Assembly (NCBI GenBank): GCA_017590115.1
Contig: JAGGNK010006482.1
Location: 310,001 to 374,000 of the forward strand
Direction: 5' to 3'
From: Montifringilla adamsi
Lineage: Eukaryota > Chordata > Aves > Passeriformes > Passeridae
Length of the DNA stretch: 64,000 bases
A program made the position numbers and the translations under genes. A model generated the notes under the pieces. The model was not told where the DNA came from. It was given only the letters and a program-made list of their open reading frames with translations, and made no database searches. Shown in pieces: positions 12,601 through 27,600 of the stretch (position 1 is the stretch's first letter; the number at the start of each line of letters is the position of its first letter).

Positions 12601-15600
12601 TAGGTATCAATCAATTAAATGCAGCTGTCAATTAAGGGAGATCAATGCCATTTTTAGCAATATTCCTTATAAAAGGGTTTCTGTCATAGAGTGATGCACT
12701 AAGTCTAAAGTCTTTTCAAGTAAACTCAGAATAAATGAAGTGGGAATGAGACTGATGTTTGAATATTGTTTAAGTTAAACTATTATATGTGACCATCCTT
12801 ATCAAACAGCCCAGGGGAGAAGGGTTCAGTGTAATACTACTGTGAAAAACAGCAACCAGGGACTGGAACAGAAGAGAGCTTCTTACCTAAAAGCCTCAAA
12901 AAAGTTCAGGACCCTATAAAAGTGGAGTTAAAACAACCACTATTGCAACTTTTAATACCCAAGATGACAATCAATTAGAAGCAGCATTTATTTATTGACA
13001 GAATTTATAAAATAGCCATGAGAATATAATGTTCAGAAAAAGTCAACAGAAGTTGGAGAAACCATCGCATGCAAGACATGAGAACCACAGCACAGTGAGC
13101 TTGAGGAAAAGCCAAGCAACTTGATTATTGCATTTAATACTTATTCGAAGTCTGCTGACAGACATACAGAACTTCATGCTGCAACCAAAATTGACCTCAA
13201 GTAAATGTCACTAGGCTTTCTGTATCAGTAGTTTACCACTGCAACAGCTTAATGAAGAGAATGAAGAGCTTAATGAAGAGGTCATCTTCTGGAGTACACT
13301 TCAAACTGACCTCTCCCGGGCAGAGAGCCTTTTCCCAGAAACTGGAGTAGATGATCACCCCCAAGTACTCCAGGCCTCACTTGGAAGTTCTCCCATCTCA
13401 ATGTGACAGGATTTGAAGCTAATTCTGTGGACTGCTGAGGTTTCCTCCAACTACATCCCACTTGAATTGAGTATTTTCCTACCATCACACACATGAAGTT
13501 GTAATGGTTTAACATAGCACTATCAGCTGAACTGCAGCCTCCCAGTAGCAACAGCCAATAGTGGATTTTATCTGCCTTACTTACATGTGAAAGAAAACAG
13601 AAGCTGTCTCTAAGTGCACCCATTGTCTTTCTTTTCCATACAAGTACAAAGAGATCACTGTTGCCTTTTCCCAGGGGAGCAAAGCAGTTTAGAACTTCTA
13701 CATAGCAAATCCAGCTATTTACAGGTATTCTGCTAGCAATAGAAGAGCATTACCTGATTTAGCACAAGGTTTTGGTTAGCTTTTATTCACTAGGAGCAAA
13801 CTAGAACGAGTAAATCCGAGTTCATTCATTTCTGTATTAGTATCAGTACTTACTATAGTGTATCTGGAGGACCAATAATAAGGACTTCCCATCGATAAAG
13901 ATCATTGTCATCTATTAAGCCCGCAGAAAAGCCTTCCACTGGATTTTTGTTGAGCTCTGTGTAGGAAAAAGAATTTAAGAGTAACTTTAAGTGTCTAGAA
14001 TACACGTTGGCTGGTTTTGCTCCTGTGTACATACACGACCAAAAAACCCCGTGACATTTGGAACTTTCTCATGGCCTGCGTGAGTGCCCTCAGCTCCCCC
14101 ACCACAAACACTTTTGCCAGAGCTGGGACTATGTCTGACCCTAAAATCCTGAGAGTATAACATGAGCAGAAGGGCCAGAACAACACACAACTATGGAACA
14201 TGGTCACCGAAACTAGATACCAATGAGTGTTTAAGTCAGGAAACAGGATTTCTAATAATACAAGAGCTTTACAAGACTCCCAAGGAGCCAGCTTAACTAA
14301 AGTCTGTCTTTAACTCTAGAAAATGTTAACAGAAGACCAAAGTCACATTATATTTTTATTTAAAAGCAACGTTCTACTTTGTTTAAATGATTTTTCTTTC
14401 AGACTCTGAAAGTATTTGAGGCCGGTGCCAGTGAATTCTGAGATAATGATTTACTATATTTTGAATTAGTACAAGAGAACATAGAAGATAAGCTGCTATG
14501 CTGCTCAGATATGGAGTTGTGTGTTTTTATTTCTTCCTTTTGCTTCACAGTTTTTTCCATCAATGATAAGCTATAGAGCATTCTAAGTGTATAGGCTATT
14601 TCATACAGTTCCTGCCAGATAGGAGCTTCTCTGGAAATAGCTACACACAAGTCACAGCTAGGTCTAGACTCCACTGAACTTGTCTTTTCAGCCTGCTCCA
14701 GGAAAAAAAAACCTGTAAGATCTGGAATTAAACATTTCAAATGAGTTTTGCCTATAATCCAGTGGTAGGGGTAGGAAGGTGAGAACATCTATTAACTGAC
14801 AGCTTCAGGTCAGAAATGGTATTAAATGCCATATTTATACCAAATTCAAATTCTTCATCCAGCATTTCCAACAGTACATACGAAGTCCTGACAGATCTTG
14901 GGTACTTGGGATACGGGAAGGTGAAAAGAAGTCATTCCTTCAAATGGTCAGTAATTTCCAGATTAAATTAAGAATGGTAGTTATTGTGGGGAAAAAAAAA
15001 CACACACACACACAAAAAACAACCAACCATACTTATTTTAAAACCTGTCAGACTCTATGCAGTCCTCATTATTCTGCTCCACAGAAGTTTGTCTACACAT
15101 TCCCATTTTGTAACCTAAAAGCTTTAAGTTCAAAAGGCCTTATAATGCCCTCAGGCACATTTAGAGGAACTTCAAATGAGAACCTTGTACCTTTCTGGAG
15201 AAAAAGCTGCTATTAAGTCCAAACTGATTTGCCCATAAGCTTGCAGTCACTGGTGGCCAGTTAAGTTCTGAACTACTTAAAGTGTGGCTGAAAAAGGCAA
15301 CAAGAATCAATTCAAGTTCTACACAGAGGAGTCTAAGTTCACACTGTGAAAACAAAGTGCTCGGCTCACGTGAAGGACACCAAGGTCCTGAAGAGGGAGA
15401 CAGCAGGAATATCAACTTTAGTCATTACTAATTTAGTTAAACTTACCCACAAAGATGCCTCAATTCTAAAATCTCAAGGGACATATTGAAAGGGGTTTTC
15501 CTAGGAGCTACTCAGAAGGGTGCAATCAGGAGATAAGGTCAGTCATCAGTGCACCCAAGGTGCAAGACAAAGATTTGGGTACTGAGCCCAGCCACGTTTT

Positions 15601-18600
15601 TTCCTGACAATGCCTGAAAGAAAAGGCAACATCACAGGCTCTCTAACCAAGATGCAAACCTCAAACCCAAAAGCTACAGCATGGCCATGCCTCCTCTAAG
15701 CAAATCAGTTTTCAGACTCTGGTATCTATGAAACTTTGTGGAAACAGCTGCACAAGCTTGAATAACTATTTAATCTTAGCTGAATGGGCAGATAGCCTAG
15801 GTGAGCATCTCATATTAAAAGAGAGCTTTACCAGTCTCTTACTACCTCCTTAATACAAACATTTCTTCAGCATGGTCTATGAGAAGTTCCACCACCTCAG
15901 TAGTCGAATATAACCTGCTTTTTCAGGCAGCATTTAATTTAAAAAGTTTGCCTATTTCTTATAAAAACAAGCCATCTCTGCTCAGGACATCTACATTATC
16001 CTCTCAGATGTTATTAATACTGTAATACAGAATACCCACTGCAGTAACTACAGAAGTAAGAATTCAAATAATAGGTTTTACTATCTCACCTAAGACTTTC
16101 AAACTTGAATTTAAGCCTGTGAAACACAAGTGCCATCATTGCTGCATTTCCACAGAGAAAAAAGGATTTGTGCAGAGTTCTGTGTGAACTGCTGTAACTA
16201 AAACTCCTCACATTTAGCTTCTTTATTGTTTTCAAGTTATCACTGCTCACTGATAAGACTTTAAAGACTGCCAGAACTTAAGACTGGAAAATTCAGAATG
16301 TTTCTCTCTATCTAAATATGCCACATTATTTCCAAAGCCAATATACACATTTTCTTCTCTTCTTCTTAATGTGTGCTATTTCAATTTCTTTCTACATCTG
16401 TCTCAGCCTCAAACAACTTGATCTCTAAGTAGTTCAAAACATTTTTTGTGTATTTGTTCCCAAAGAGAGACAGTTCTTACACTCTGACTCCCACCTAGGA
16501 CCATGTAGCACTATATTGCAAGAGAGCTTGGGAGGAGGAGTAAGATTCCTGGATGCCAACTCCTTTGATGTAGAACATCTGTAAACTGTATGAAAGGGAC
16601 AATCGTTAACAAAAATATTCAGTTAAAGAAGATTGCTTAGTGGATGTTGCCTGTAAAGCAAATGAGCACATCACTTCTTTCACAGGAGGTGCCATCAGTC
16701 TCAGCTCGTAAAAAGGTTATTTTCCTTCCATGACAGCAGTATTGAAGCACAGCTCAAACAGCTGCTGATTGCAGAAACACTCTTAGGAAAAACAATGAAT
16801 AAAAGCTCATACACCTTCTCCATGAGAGGTAAGCAGAATTACCAACAGCAATTTAAAAATGAGCTTTTCCATCCAGATTATTTATGTTAAACTAAACAAC
16901 ATGGCTGGCAGGCAGACAAAAAAGGAAGTCTCAGGAAAGTTCTGCACTGAGACATGAAAAGCATCATCCTTGGCTGCTTTACCATGCCAGTAGCTGCTAC
17001 TCATTAAAACCTGAAAACACCAAGGGCCCAAGGTTTGTTTGGCTTTGTTTTTTTTCCCTGGATATAGCGAGTGTTGTGTACCAGAAAAGTTAACCAGTAG
17101 TATCACCCGTCTCTTGCCCCTCTCTCCACTAGTTGAGCCCCACACAGGAGTGAAATCCATGCACCAAAACCCCAAAGGAACAGCGATGCAGGCAGGGCAC
17201 TAAAGGACCACACACACACGGCTCAGTGACACAGGGCTGCTGCCAGGCCGGTGTCACTGACGCTGCACCCAGGGCAGGGGACACCTGCTCCCTGCGCCTG
17301 CCAGTCCCCACCGAGCACAACATTAACTGCTTGCAGCCTGAACAGGAGCTTCCCTAGACAAACGTGGGTAGAGCAAAGGATTCAGCTCCCTTCTCCAGGC
17401 AGGGAGAAGGGAACAAGCTCTTAGCGCAGGTCCTCTACAAAGCCCTGCTGAAGAATTGCCCTAGAAGTCCTGGAAAAGCAGAGAAGCCAGACACCTATGA
17501 AGAACTGGATCCTCACACATTATTTTTCCAATAGCTTTACTTTGAGATTTCTTTTTCAGCTAAAGATATGCTGTACTTTTTAAACATGAATGAGTACATT
17601 AACATATTTCCATCATGTCCATGCCTAACTAAATGCCATTTACTTGCAACTACTATACATTACAGTCTGTGGTTTAGCATTTCTGACAATATTTTTTGCA
17701 TTTCTGATTATTTAATAGGCATTTTTCTACCCAGCAAAAGAAAACAAAAATCCAGAACATGCACTCAGTCTAGAAGCAGTTTCAGGTACAGCCCTTTGCA
17801 GACCAAGCAGCAGCTGACAGCCAAAGCAGCACACACCTGGACAGCTGCCAAGCAGCAACATACTTGGAACAGAATCCAGTGTCTGCTTATAAATTAGACA
17901 TTCAGTTCCTTTAATCCCAGTCCTGAACCTGGGATTAAATCCAATACCTGATTTGGGAGGTGAGGAAGACTAAAGGCCCATAATTCAACGGAGTTGTTTA
18001 AATCCAGAACAGATTTTAAAGCTCCATGGCTCCCTTTCCACATGATCTGCCACACAACACACTCAGTTCTGCTTTAGTAAGGGCTAAAGGGACAAAGTTA
18101 CCACTGCCTTAAACTTAAGCCAACACAGTACCATGGGCTGCACTTCCAGTTTCAGTGTTTAGTTTACACCAAGATACTGATGTTCCCACACTCACTGAAA
18201 CTGCCTTTATATAAGCCAAGAGACTTCACCAATCCCAAAGCAAAACAGCATCAACAGAAATGACTAAGCAGAACGAGGCCCATAGCTCCCTAGAAGAGCT
18301 ATGTACGGCATCCAAACTTTGCAGCCTGACGTCTCACCCAGACAGCCACAGCATATCAACTCTTCCAGTATTTTAAGCTACATTACAGTACAAAGCTTTC
18401 AAAAATATGAGCTCCTATAGTTTTTTAATAGCAGCCTCTTTAGTAAATTACACAGTGTTTGAGTTTTGTGCAGCCAGTGAACAGAGTACAACACAAAACC
18501 AGTCTAGGGAGCCCAAGTCCTGGCTAAGGCATCTGGATAAACCATCCAGCTGGCTTACACAGCTCTCAGAGCAAGCAGGCCATGCCAGCACTTTATATCT

Positions 18601-21600
18601 GCTGCACCGTAGACTTTTGTTGTTTCAGCACCAGTTCACACCGAAAATCCTCATTCTAAACTCTTCTTCTCTGTATCCCACACTGTGACTTCCATATAGT
18701 CCTATTACTTCACTGAGGTCAGTTACGATTCCCAAAACTTTCCTCCATGCAGGACCCAGCTGTACATCTTGGATTTTAGAGAACTAGGGCTGAGATTATC
18801 ATAAAGTAATATGATCTCTCTGTGGAGATGTATTCCCCAAGCTCTCCATTTCATCTTTCGTCATGTTCTGTCTTGCTCCACAAGCTTATCCAAGAAGTTC
18901 AGACAAAACGTAGCACCAACATGCACACACTCCTGAAAGCCACCGGGGGAGTGACAAACAGACAACACTTAAAACAGATTAAGTCTCTGAAGGACATTGG
19001 AATTATTTTGAAGGGAGACTAAAGTAATAAAGACAAACCCATCTTTAGCAGTGATTCTACCAATCATTTCAGTAGAAGCTTTAGGTTTGACTTTAGCCTG
19101 GCAACTAATTTCCAGCACTCCACACATTACTCCTTCTTAATAAGGGCAGCACTTCAGACATTAACAAATCAAATTTTCTGAGCTCAGACAATTTGTAAGA
19201 AAGGTTGCACAATAACAGGCAAGCTGCATCTCAGTGCAGTGCTGCACATCTTTGTGTACTGCTTCACTTGCCATCTCCTCAGCTATACCTGTGAACACTT
19301 CCTTAGATTTGCACAGGGAAGCAGATTTTGAAAGGACAGAGGACAAGGCTGCAGGTTTCTTGTTTGATTTTTGGTTTATTCCCAGACAAATTCCTAGCCA
19401 TGGCCATAGTTCAGCTTTGCAAACAAGTGGAGAGCAGCACTAGCCCAAAGTCCCTAAAATTGCCACTAGTATGAGGATTAAGGTACCAGAGAAACTTGAG
19501 TAAACAGAATTTACTCTATTTTATGAGTAACGTCATCACATTATTCTAGAATTAAGCTAAAAATTGAGCTACTTGATTCTGTATATTCTGTAGCTGCACA
19601 GTCATAGGATTCATGGCACACCTGGAGACAGACAACTGGAAGTTCAGATTAGTTATTTAGTGGAAAATTGAGTCTTAACACACCAACCAGGAACTTGCAG
19701 GTCTTTGGTATTGCCTTGGTTCTTAAGGAGCTCCCCACAATCCCTTAAGCCTATGGAGGTGGACATCATTAGACACTGTCAGTGCTCCTTCAGATTTCTC
19801 TCTCACAGATCCCAAAACCAGCTCTTCAACAGTCTCAAATAGAACACAGATACCCAGCAACTCACCTAACCTGGCAACCCAGTTTACCCAGACCACGGTC
19901 TGTTCCCGTGCACCATTTCACCTGAGAGTCCTAAAGACAGGCAACAACAGTCACAACCTATTTTGAGGCATTTCCTTCTGCAGCACTCTTCACACATGGA
20001 CCCTTCTGTGTACACACACTGAAACCAGTCCTTTTCCAACATCCCACACTACAGGAGGAAGGTCTGCTTCCCCCTCCCTCAATGCATTTGCCATTAAGCA
20101 AATATCTGAAGTTACTGTGGACCACATTGTGCCTACTAAGCCCACAAATCTTTTCTTTCAAAGCGAATGTGGTGTTCAAATTACTTTCCTGTCCAAATCA
20201 CTGGAATTACAAAATATATTCATTTGATGAAAACCTTTGAATGCCAGTGTTGCTTGAAGTTTTGAAAGTTATGCTTCCAGAATTAAGGTTCTTAGCAGTA
20301 AGTTCAAAATATATGCTCAAATTACCATCAGCCATGTAATTTTGGTAGAAATCAAGGTAAAATGTTTCCTGAACAGCCTTCTTTGACTAGACTGCTAGAA
20401 GCATGCCATGTATCACATCAGACCAGAATCCAGCACAGTTACACTACCCAGGTTAAAATGGACGCTGAATAAGGTCTTAACAGACCACAACAAACCCATT
20501 CCCAGTAAGTTCTGAATTTTGAGAGGAAGAGTTATAAGGAAGGGAAAAACAAGGATAGTAAAAAGAATTGGAAGAACCCTGATTGGGAAACCCACAAGTA
20601 AAAGGAAGCAATTAGGTCACCAGGGAATAGTCAGTGCTTTGCCCACAGTCAACTGCAGCACAGAGCCACATTCATCTGTCACCCAGCGTAACACAAATGC
20701 CACCTCCACGTTTGATGCCTCTTTCCACTCTTAAGAGTTAGACAAGTATTCAATGGGTACCTGCGTCTGTCTGCATTTGAGATGGTCACCCTCAGCAGCA
20801 TTCAAGAGATCTTATCAGGGTGAGTAGTTTCTAAGACACCATTGATTATCCCATCCCGAAGCAGGTGTCAAAAACAGGTCAGATGAATCACATTCTACAC
20901 ACACTTATTTCTCTCACCTGCAAAGAGACTTCAAGTTTTAGATGCCTACTGTACACATCTGCTGGAATTTGAAAGACAGGTGTCATCCTAGGTGTCATTA
21001 ATGCAGCTGGATTTACCAAGGGCAGGAGAAGTTGATTCACTTCTTAAAAGCTAATTCCCATTAGACTAAAGCTAAGAAAAAAAATCCATCCAAGTATCTT
21101 CTGAGCAGTCACATACACATTTATCATGAAACAGCACTACTGCACAGAGCCAAGGGTTCCAGGATGTGTATGGTTCATAGACAAAAACAGAACATTAGAA
21201 ATCCACTGAAAAGGCTCTATGCCATGCCTATGCCACAGGGAAATGCTAACACCTAAGTTGTTGTGCAAGTCAAGAACAATTTTCCAGCTTGTTTTCTCTC
21301 CTGCTTATAATATGAATAACAGGTTTGCATAGCCTAACTTGAGCCACATTGTTATTTAGAATTGTTTTAAGACATTCCTTTAAATGACTCCTGACAACAC
21401 CATCTTCTAGATCAACAGCAAATGCCAGCCAGCTAAAAAAACAGCCAGCTTGACCTATGAGGTGTATGATGACAGCACAGAAATACGTTTCCCTTAACTA
21501 TCCACACACACAGAGACTGTATCTGAAAACCTTTACAGAGGGTTTCTATTAAAAAGTCTTTATTATTACTCTAAACCTGTGCAAAAACTGCTAACATTTC

Positions 21601-24600
21601 TGTCCAGGAGAGCAGATATTTTTATGAAACCCCATTTCAATTTGATTGCTATACTTAGTGTTCTTACAAGGTCTGGATATCTGATCTCTGCTCCAGCTGA
21701 TATGCCTTGGACTTGGGAGTAGGAAAGAAAAGCAAGTATGAACACTTACACTTTAAGGATGGCCTAAAGCTCAAGCCTACTGGAGACTAAGTAAAAGATC
21801 TCATCAAGACCAGACACTGAAAGATAGGCACACACCACTGAAAACTGAAGCACAATGCAGCTCGGTGAGAGCAAAGGCCTGCTGCACAGACTCCATTCCC
21901 ATACGCTGGAACAAGAAGTGGACAGGAGAGTTTCAGGAGTCACACGCCCTCCTCCTCACACAAGCCACCTGCTCTCCTTTTTCCAGGTACCCAAGTCTGC
22001 ACACTCATTTTAGTATTTGGTTAGTTCTTGCTTTCAGAAGAGCAGCCACCCTTCAGATCAGTTCCACTTCATTAGAACCTCATCTCTATGCTAGGAACAA
22101 ACTGTTACACTTTACATCAAAACAGAAGTTGATGAAACACACTACAGGAAGAAAACTGAGCAGAATGCCTACTTGAGGCAAGCAAGTTTCACCTACAAAG
22201 GTCACTTATTTTCAAATTGTTTAACACAAGGTTTTGGGGGAAACTAAAAACCAACCAAGCACAGAAGGGAGCAAGTAATCCTACATTAGTTGAATATGCA
22301 TGTATTGTTCCAAGTCTGTCTTGCACTAAAAAGAAATTTCAACAATATACAGAAAAGTCAAGGCAGAATCAACTATAATTACATGTGGCTTCATCTGAAG
22401 ACCATTCACTCTACTTGATTTATCCCTATCAATTTCTCTTAAATATATATACATAGAAAATCAATAAATCCTTAGTCTGCAGTTCTGCAGCAAATAACTA
22501 CAATACTGAAGCTGGAATCAGTATCAATCACACAAGTCAAGACATTTTAGTTGGTTTTTGCATGATTTAACATCTCCAAATGAAGCTCTTACCAACAAAG
22601 CAGAAATTCTGATGAAAGCATTTTCTCAAATGGTATTAATTTTGTTCCTTACTTCAGAGGATCTCCAACAACGTCCTCCCATTCCACTATTCTCAAACCA
22701 AACACGAATAAATCACTGTACTACCAGATCCAGATATGCCCTTACTTTGGTGTAACTTACAATGCCTTGTTTGGGGGGAGCAGAGAAGGAAAGAACTCAG
22801 AACTAATGGTAAGTTTGGTTCTTTCCTGAAAGATTAGTAAGCTGACCTAGGCAGAGCCAAGGCAGTGACTCCTTGATGAGGCAGGTTATTGCTTCATCCT
22901 GTTTAAGCAAGTGGTTGAGTCATCAAGCCTTTCCATTCTGTAGTTTAGCTAAACCTCACTTTCCAAAACTGCCAGCACCTCTGAAATTTTGCTGGTGGTG
23001 CTGTTATAAATATTCTTTCCTTTGAAGATGCAAAGTTCAGATTATTCCTACAAGAGAAGCATTTGGAAAACTAACACGTAGCAGGCAAAGTTCACTATTA
23101 GTCACATTTATCATGTTATTTACAGTGCAACAGAAATTCAGCTCTTGTGCTGTTGTAGTGATTGGAGTCTGAGCAAGGCCTGTGTTTTAGCAATGATATT
23201 GTCTATAAAGTCAGCTTGAGAAAGGCAGCTTTGATAATTCTGTCAGCACAGCCTCACAGAAACAGGATTATCTCATCTGCTGTAACAGGGCCCTGTGCTG
23301 CCAGGGGGTTAAGGTGACTGCTACACACATGCTGTACCTAAGTACCCCAAAAAGCATTAGACCAAAAAAATTGATGGTCTTCTAAAAACATGAAAGAGAC
23401 TTCTAAAAACAGTATGTAGCAGTGTCTATAATTTCAGAACCAATTAAAATGCTGCATTTTACATGTGCAGGACCTTGGAGTCCTAATTCTTTGGGATAAT
23501 ACAGAGTATTACTGTCCATATGAACAGACCTTCACAAAGGAGATAACAGGCAATCTAGTACCAAATTAATACTTCACATCAGTGCCACTCAAATGACTGT
23601 CTTACAGACAAACTTACTGTAAGCCAGTGCTTAACTGTAAACAAAGGTGTCTTATACACCAGCCAGCCCAGAAACATGCATCTCAGCTTTGACGTATAAA
23701 GTGATCTTCACTCTGCAATTCCCTCTCCATTCACTACTCAAATAGATTTCTTTAAAAGTCCTACCTAATTGTCAAAAATTCAACTGGTTCAACATTACCC
23801 AGTATATTCTTCCACAGAAGAAAATAAAAATTGTTCAACTGTCACATTAAGTATTTAATACAGTTTTCCAACTTGCTAATTTTTAATTAGACATTTCTGC
23901 TTTGAAATAGAAGCTGTATACACTTCAAACTGAAATAATGCCATGTTTCTCATGATTAAGAAAAGCATTAGAGTGGCTTTTTCTGTATCCTAAGTTGGAT
24001 ATTATTTACAACCCCGCTCAACTTCAGCCAATGCTCCATGTTTATGTTAGAGAGAACTCGCACTTCTAGTTCCACTGTGTGCTACTGATTTAACTGCGTC
24101 CTCCCTATGTGATTTTGCTGGTTGAACTAGACAAGTCTGCCTACTCTAAAGTCTCTGTGTCAGCAAGAATTTGGCAGAAAGATTAAATAAAAGTATTCAG
24201 AGACATACCTCAGTCTGTACAACCTTTGGGCTTGACAGCATTGGAGACTGGAAGAGAAGCTTTACATCCTGTTGTCTGCATTTCTTTTTAAAGAACATAA
24301 AGTTTTGGGGCTGTAAAAAGAAGTTTATCCTCCACCAGCTCCCCTGAGGGGTGAACTCTGCTTACCCAGTGCTACACTAATCTACATTTTTTTTAAGTTC
24401 AGGGGCACTTGTTTTCTTCTAGTTTTTCCTGCACTCTGCCTGGAACAAACGGACAGGTCATGGCTTCTATTTCACATTATTATCAAGCCACAAAGTATCC
24501 CCCTCCTCCAAAAAACCCCAAACACCCCCAAAATCAAAAATACCCCCCCCCCAAAATAAACAAACAAAAAAACCCCACCCACCAAAAAACCCAAACAGCA

Positions 24601-27600
24601 CCAACCAAAAACGTAAGCACAAATATGTTTGAATTTTAAGATAATTGTAAGCTGTAGCAGCTTCTGGAAATAAAGTTCATTTGAGAGGGAACCACATTTA
24701 ATTTGACAGATATCCATAGACATCTGATCCTCCAGCTCTAGTTAGACCACCCTTTTTAAATGGCTTTGATATTAAGAGATCCCAAATCATCACTTCCTTA
24801 AGACTTAAATAACCTCAAAAAATCCAAACCCATAAAAACTACTCGAAGTTCTTACTACTTTGAATTGTTCTTGTGCCTAAATGAGGGCAAGCACATGTCA
24901 ATATAAAAACAGCTACTACACTTAGTCCCTGGGGTATCCAGCTCAGTATTTCATTAGCAAAGGCACTGTGAAGCCACACAGAAATTGGGAGATTAAAAAA
25001 TAACCCACATGTAACTTGAAATTATATTTTGTGACTGTCATTGAATGTCCCTTCTCTCTGAGCATTATCAGCATCCAGAACATGCCACTGAAGCACACAA
25101 GCATGTTGTACATGGTGCTGTGGTACCAGCTCACTGCTCAAGTTACAAGCCAGCTTGCTTTCAAAAAAAAAAAAAATATATAGAAGTCTGTCTACATACA
25201 CTCATTGGAGCAACTTCAGCTTGTGTTGTCAAGTTTTGCTCTGTTTAGTAAGGCCCACTGTTTTACATCTCACTGACAACCAGCAGCCTCATCAGTTGAC
25301 CTATACTTCGACAAAGGACTCAGGAATTAAAACAGCTCATTAAACTGCTCCATGCCAGACACCATCTTTCCCCATAATTAAGAACCAAAGCATATAGGGG
25401 ACCAAACAGGTAGCCACTCTGAGAACTACTGTTTAACATTTCTCCCTTCTCCTGCACTGTTTTTTCTTCTAGGCATTAAAAAGAAATATTCAGGGTCTCA
25501 CCATTAAAGAATTTTTATACTAGTCTAGTGTTCCACCATTGTATAGGTTTCAGATTCTCACTTCAACCTCCCTTCATTTCTGGATGTCTTGCTTCAACCT
25601 CAGATCTGTCCTTATCAAAGCACAACTGAATGATCTACAGCAATTTAAACTAGCTTAGAGCACATAACTCATCAACTGTCCTTTTACTGTTCTCCAAAAC
25701 CCAACCACCAGGTACAAGCCCATGACTCACCACACCTGATATAGGCAAAAACTGCATAGAGCAGAGAGACTGAATATCAGTCCCACTGGGGAAAATACCA
25801 CCAGAGTGGTGGCTTTTGGTTTGAGGTAGAAGAAACAATGTGGGTATTAACAAAGGGACACGTTGGAGCAGGTGAGACTTGGAAGACAGTCAGCAGTAGG
25901 GAAGGAAAATCATGAAGCTCAGCCTGAAGACTTCAGGCAGCCTGACACCAGAAAAACCAGTGTCAGTCCAGTGCCAGCTGAGTTCAGATGTCACACAGAA
26001 AATAGTTTCTTCCATACATGGTAACTTTCTCAGGTCAGTTATCCCACGTAAGACTTTTGAAGAGTTCAAGACTCTTCTTCAACGCTCACCATACTTCATG
26101 CATACTCAAAGTCACTTTTAATATGGTTTCAATTTCTTTTAGTACATGTAAAGGGATACCAAAGGTATTGATATTACTTAAAACAAAACCCCCAGAATAG
26201 CTGCATGATGCAAGAAAACGGCTGCAGTAAGTACAGCTGAATCAGTAAGAGGGGCAACTAGAAAAGCTCCCCAGTTTTTACCAGTACACATAAAACCTTC
26301 AGATAAGACTGAGCAGAAAGTTAAACAGAAGTTAACCCCTAGATCTAGCAGTCCACAAGTCTGTGCTTACACAAGGCCTTAAGACCTCACAAGACCAAAA
26401 AAAAAAACAAAAACACCAAACCACCACAGAAGCTGAATACTTAATATTAAGAGACTTCAACCAAATGTCCAACTTTCTTTTGTGGAGCACAATTACTAGA
26501 CTAAAAGAGAAATTCCAGACAGCTGAACAACTACTCTAGGTTACCAAATGCTTTTTATTATCAAGTTAGAAAGCAACTATTCCACACTGTTTCCCTTTAG
26601 GGATCATATATAGGAGAGAGAAGCTTCACATCACATCCAGTCTGGAGCTCGTGCAGTAAGCCCATACCGAGGCATTATTAGCTTATCTGAACGTGCAGAC
26701 ACCTCACTGAGTGTCACCAATAATTTCAGCAGTTACCAGGGCATTAACAGGTGCATGCTGATGTTCAGGACTAAGACCACAGTATTCGATTTTTAGCCAC
26801 AGTACAAGATTTGTTGGGGTTTTTTTAAGACCTGTACCTTAAAGGGGTAAAACGTTCTGTGCTAGTAGTTAACAATATTGAAGTTTCTCAAACTGATCAC
26901 CATCCAAATCCAGAAAACAGTGCTGGAGATGCACAAACACATCATCCAGCTCGCTATACTCGGTTATGCAACTCATCTCCTTACTGCTAACAATGCTGCT
27001 TTCCACCCTAAGGCTTCCAACGACATTAACTGAAGTTTCTGGCCAAAATCGTCCTCCGGGAATTCCTGTGCCACCCAGTGACCCTGTCCCTTTGTATAGC
27101 TACTCGGCCAACTCCAGCCAGTGCTGTAATTGCCTGAGTTTAGGTACACCTGGCACACGTTTCCTTAACTAGGCATAAAGCAGTTTTTACGTAAGAGACG
27201 AAAAAGGCGACCCGATTCTCGCAAGGTACCGCGCAGACCCGTGCGCTTCCTCGAATGGATCGCCGTATCCCGGCCCAGCAGGCAGAGGATGCGGCGAACA
27301 TGTGCAAGTGGGGGAGGGAGGAAGGGAGCGCTGCCGGCTCGTTTCCCTTTAAGTGTGGCAGCGCACACATGGAGCCGCATTGTGCGGCCCCGCGCATGCG
27401 GGGCCCCTCGGCGGGGCCGGGCCGGGCCAGCTCGGCCGCCCGCCCGGGGACAAAGGGAGGGGGCGCGGCGACACCGAGCCCGTCTGACACCCCGATGACA
27501 CCCCGCTGCCCTCCGCCGCCGGCCCGGTCGCAGCACCCAGGCCGTGTCCGTCCCCCAGCCCGCTCCCCAACTCCTCCTCCCCCGCGCCCGTCCCGCCCTC

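Larger units (their letters stand above)
11138..13853 (-). other. UBE2G1: UBE2G1 intron 2
   Basis: A 2.7-kb intron with donor GTAAGT at 13853. It contains an A/C-rich low-complexity tract (12168-12249) and a short direct repeat (13247-13280). No gene is seen. Confidence 0.9.
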
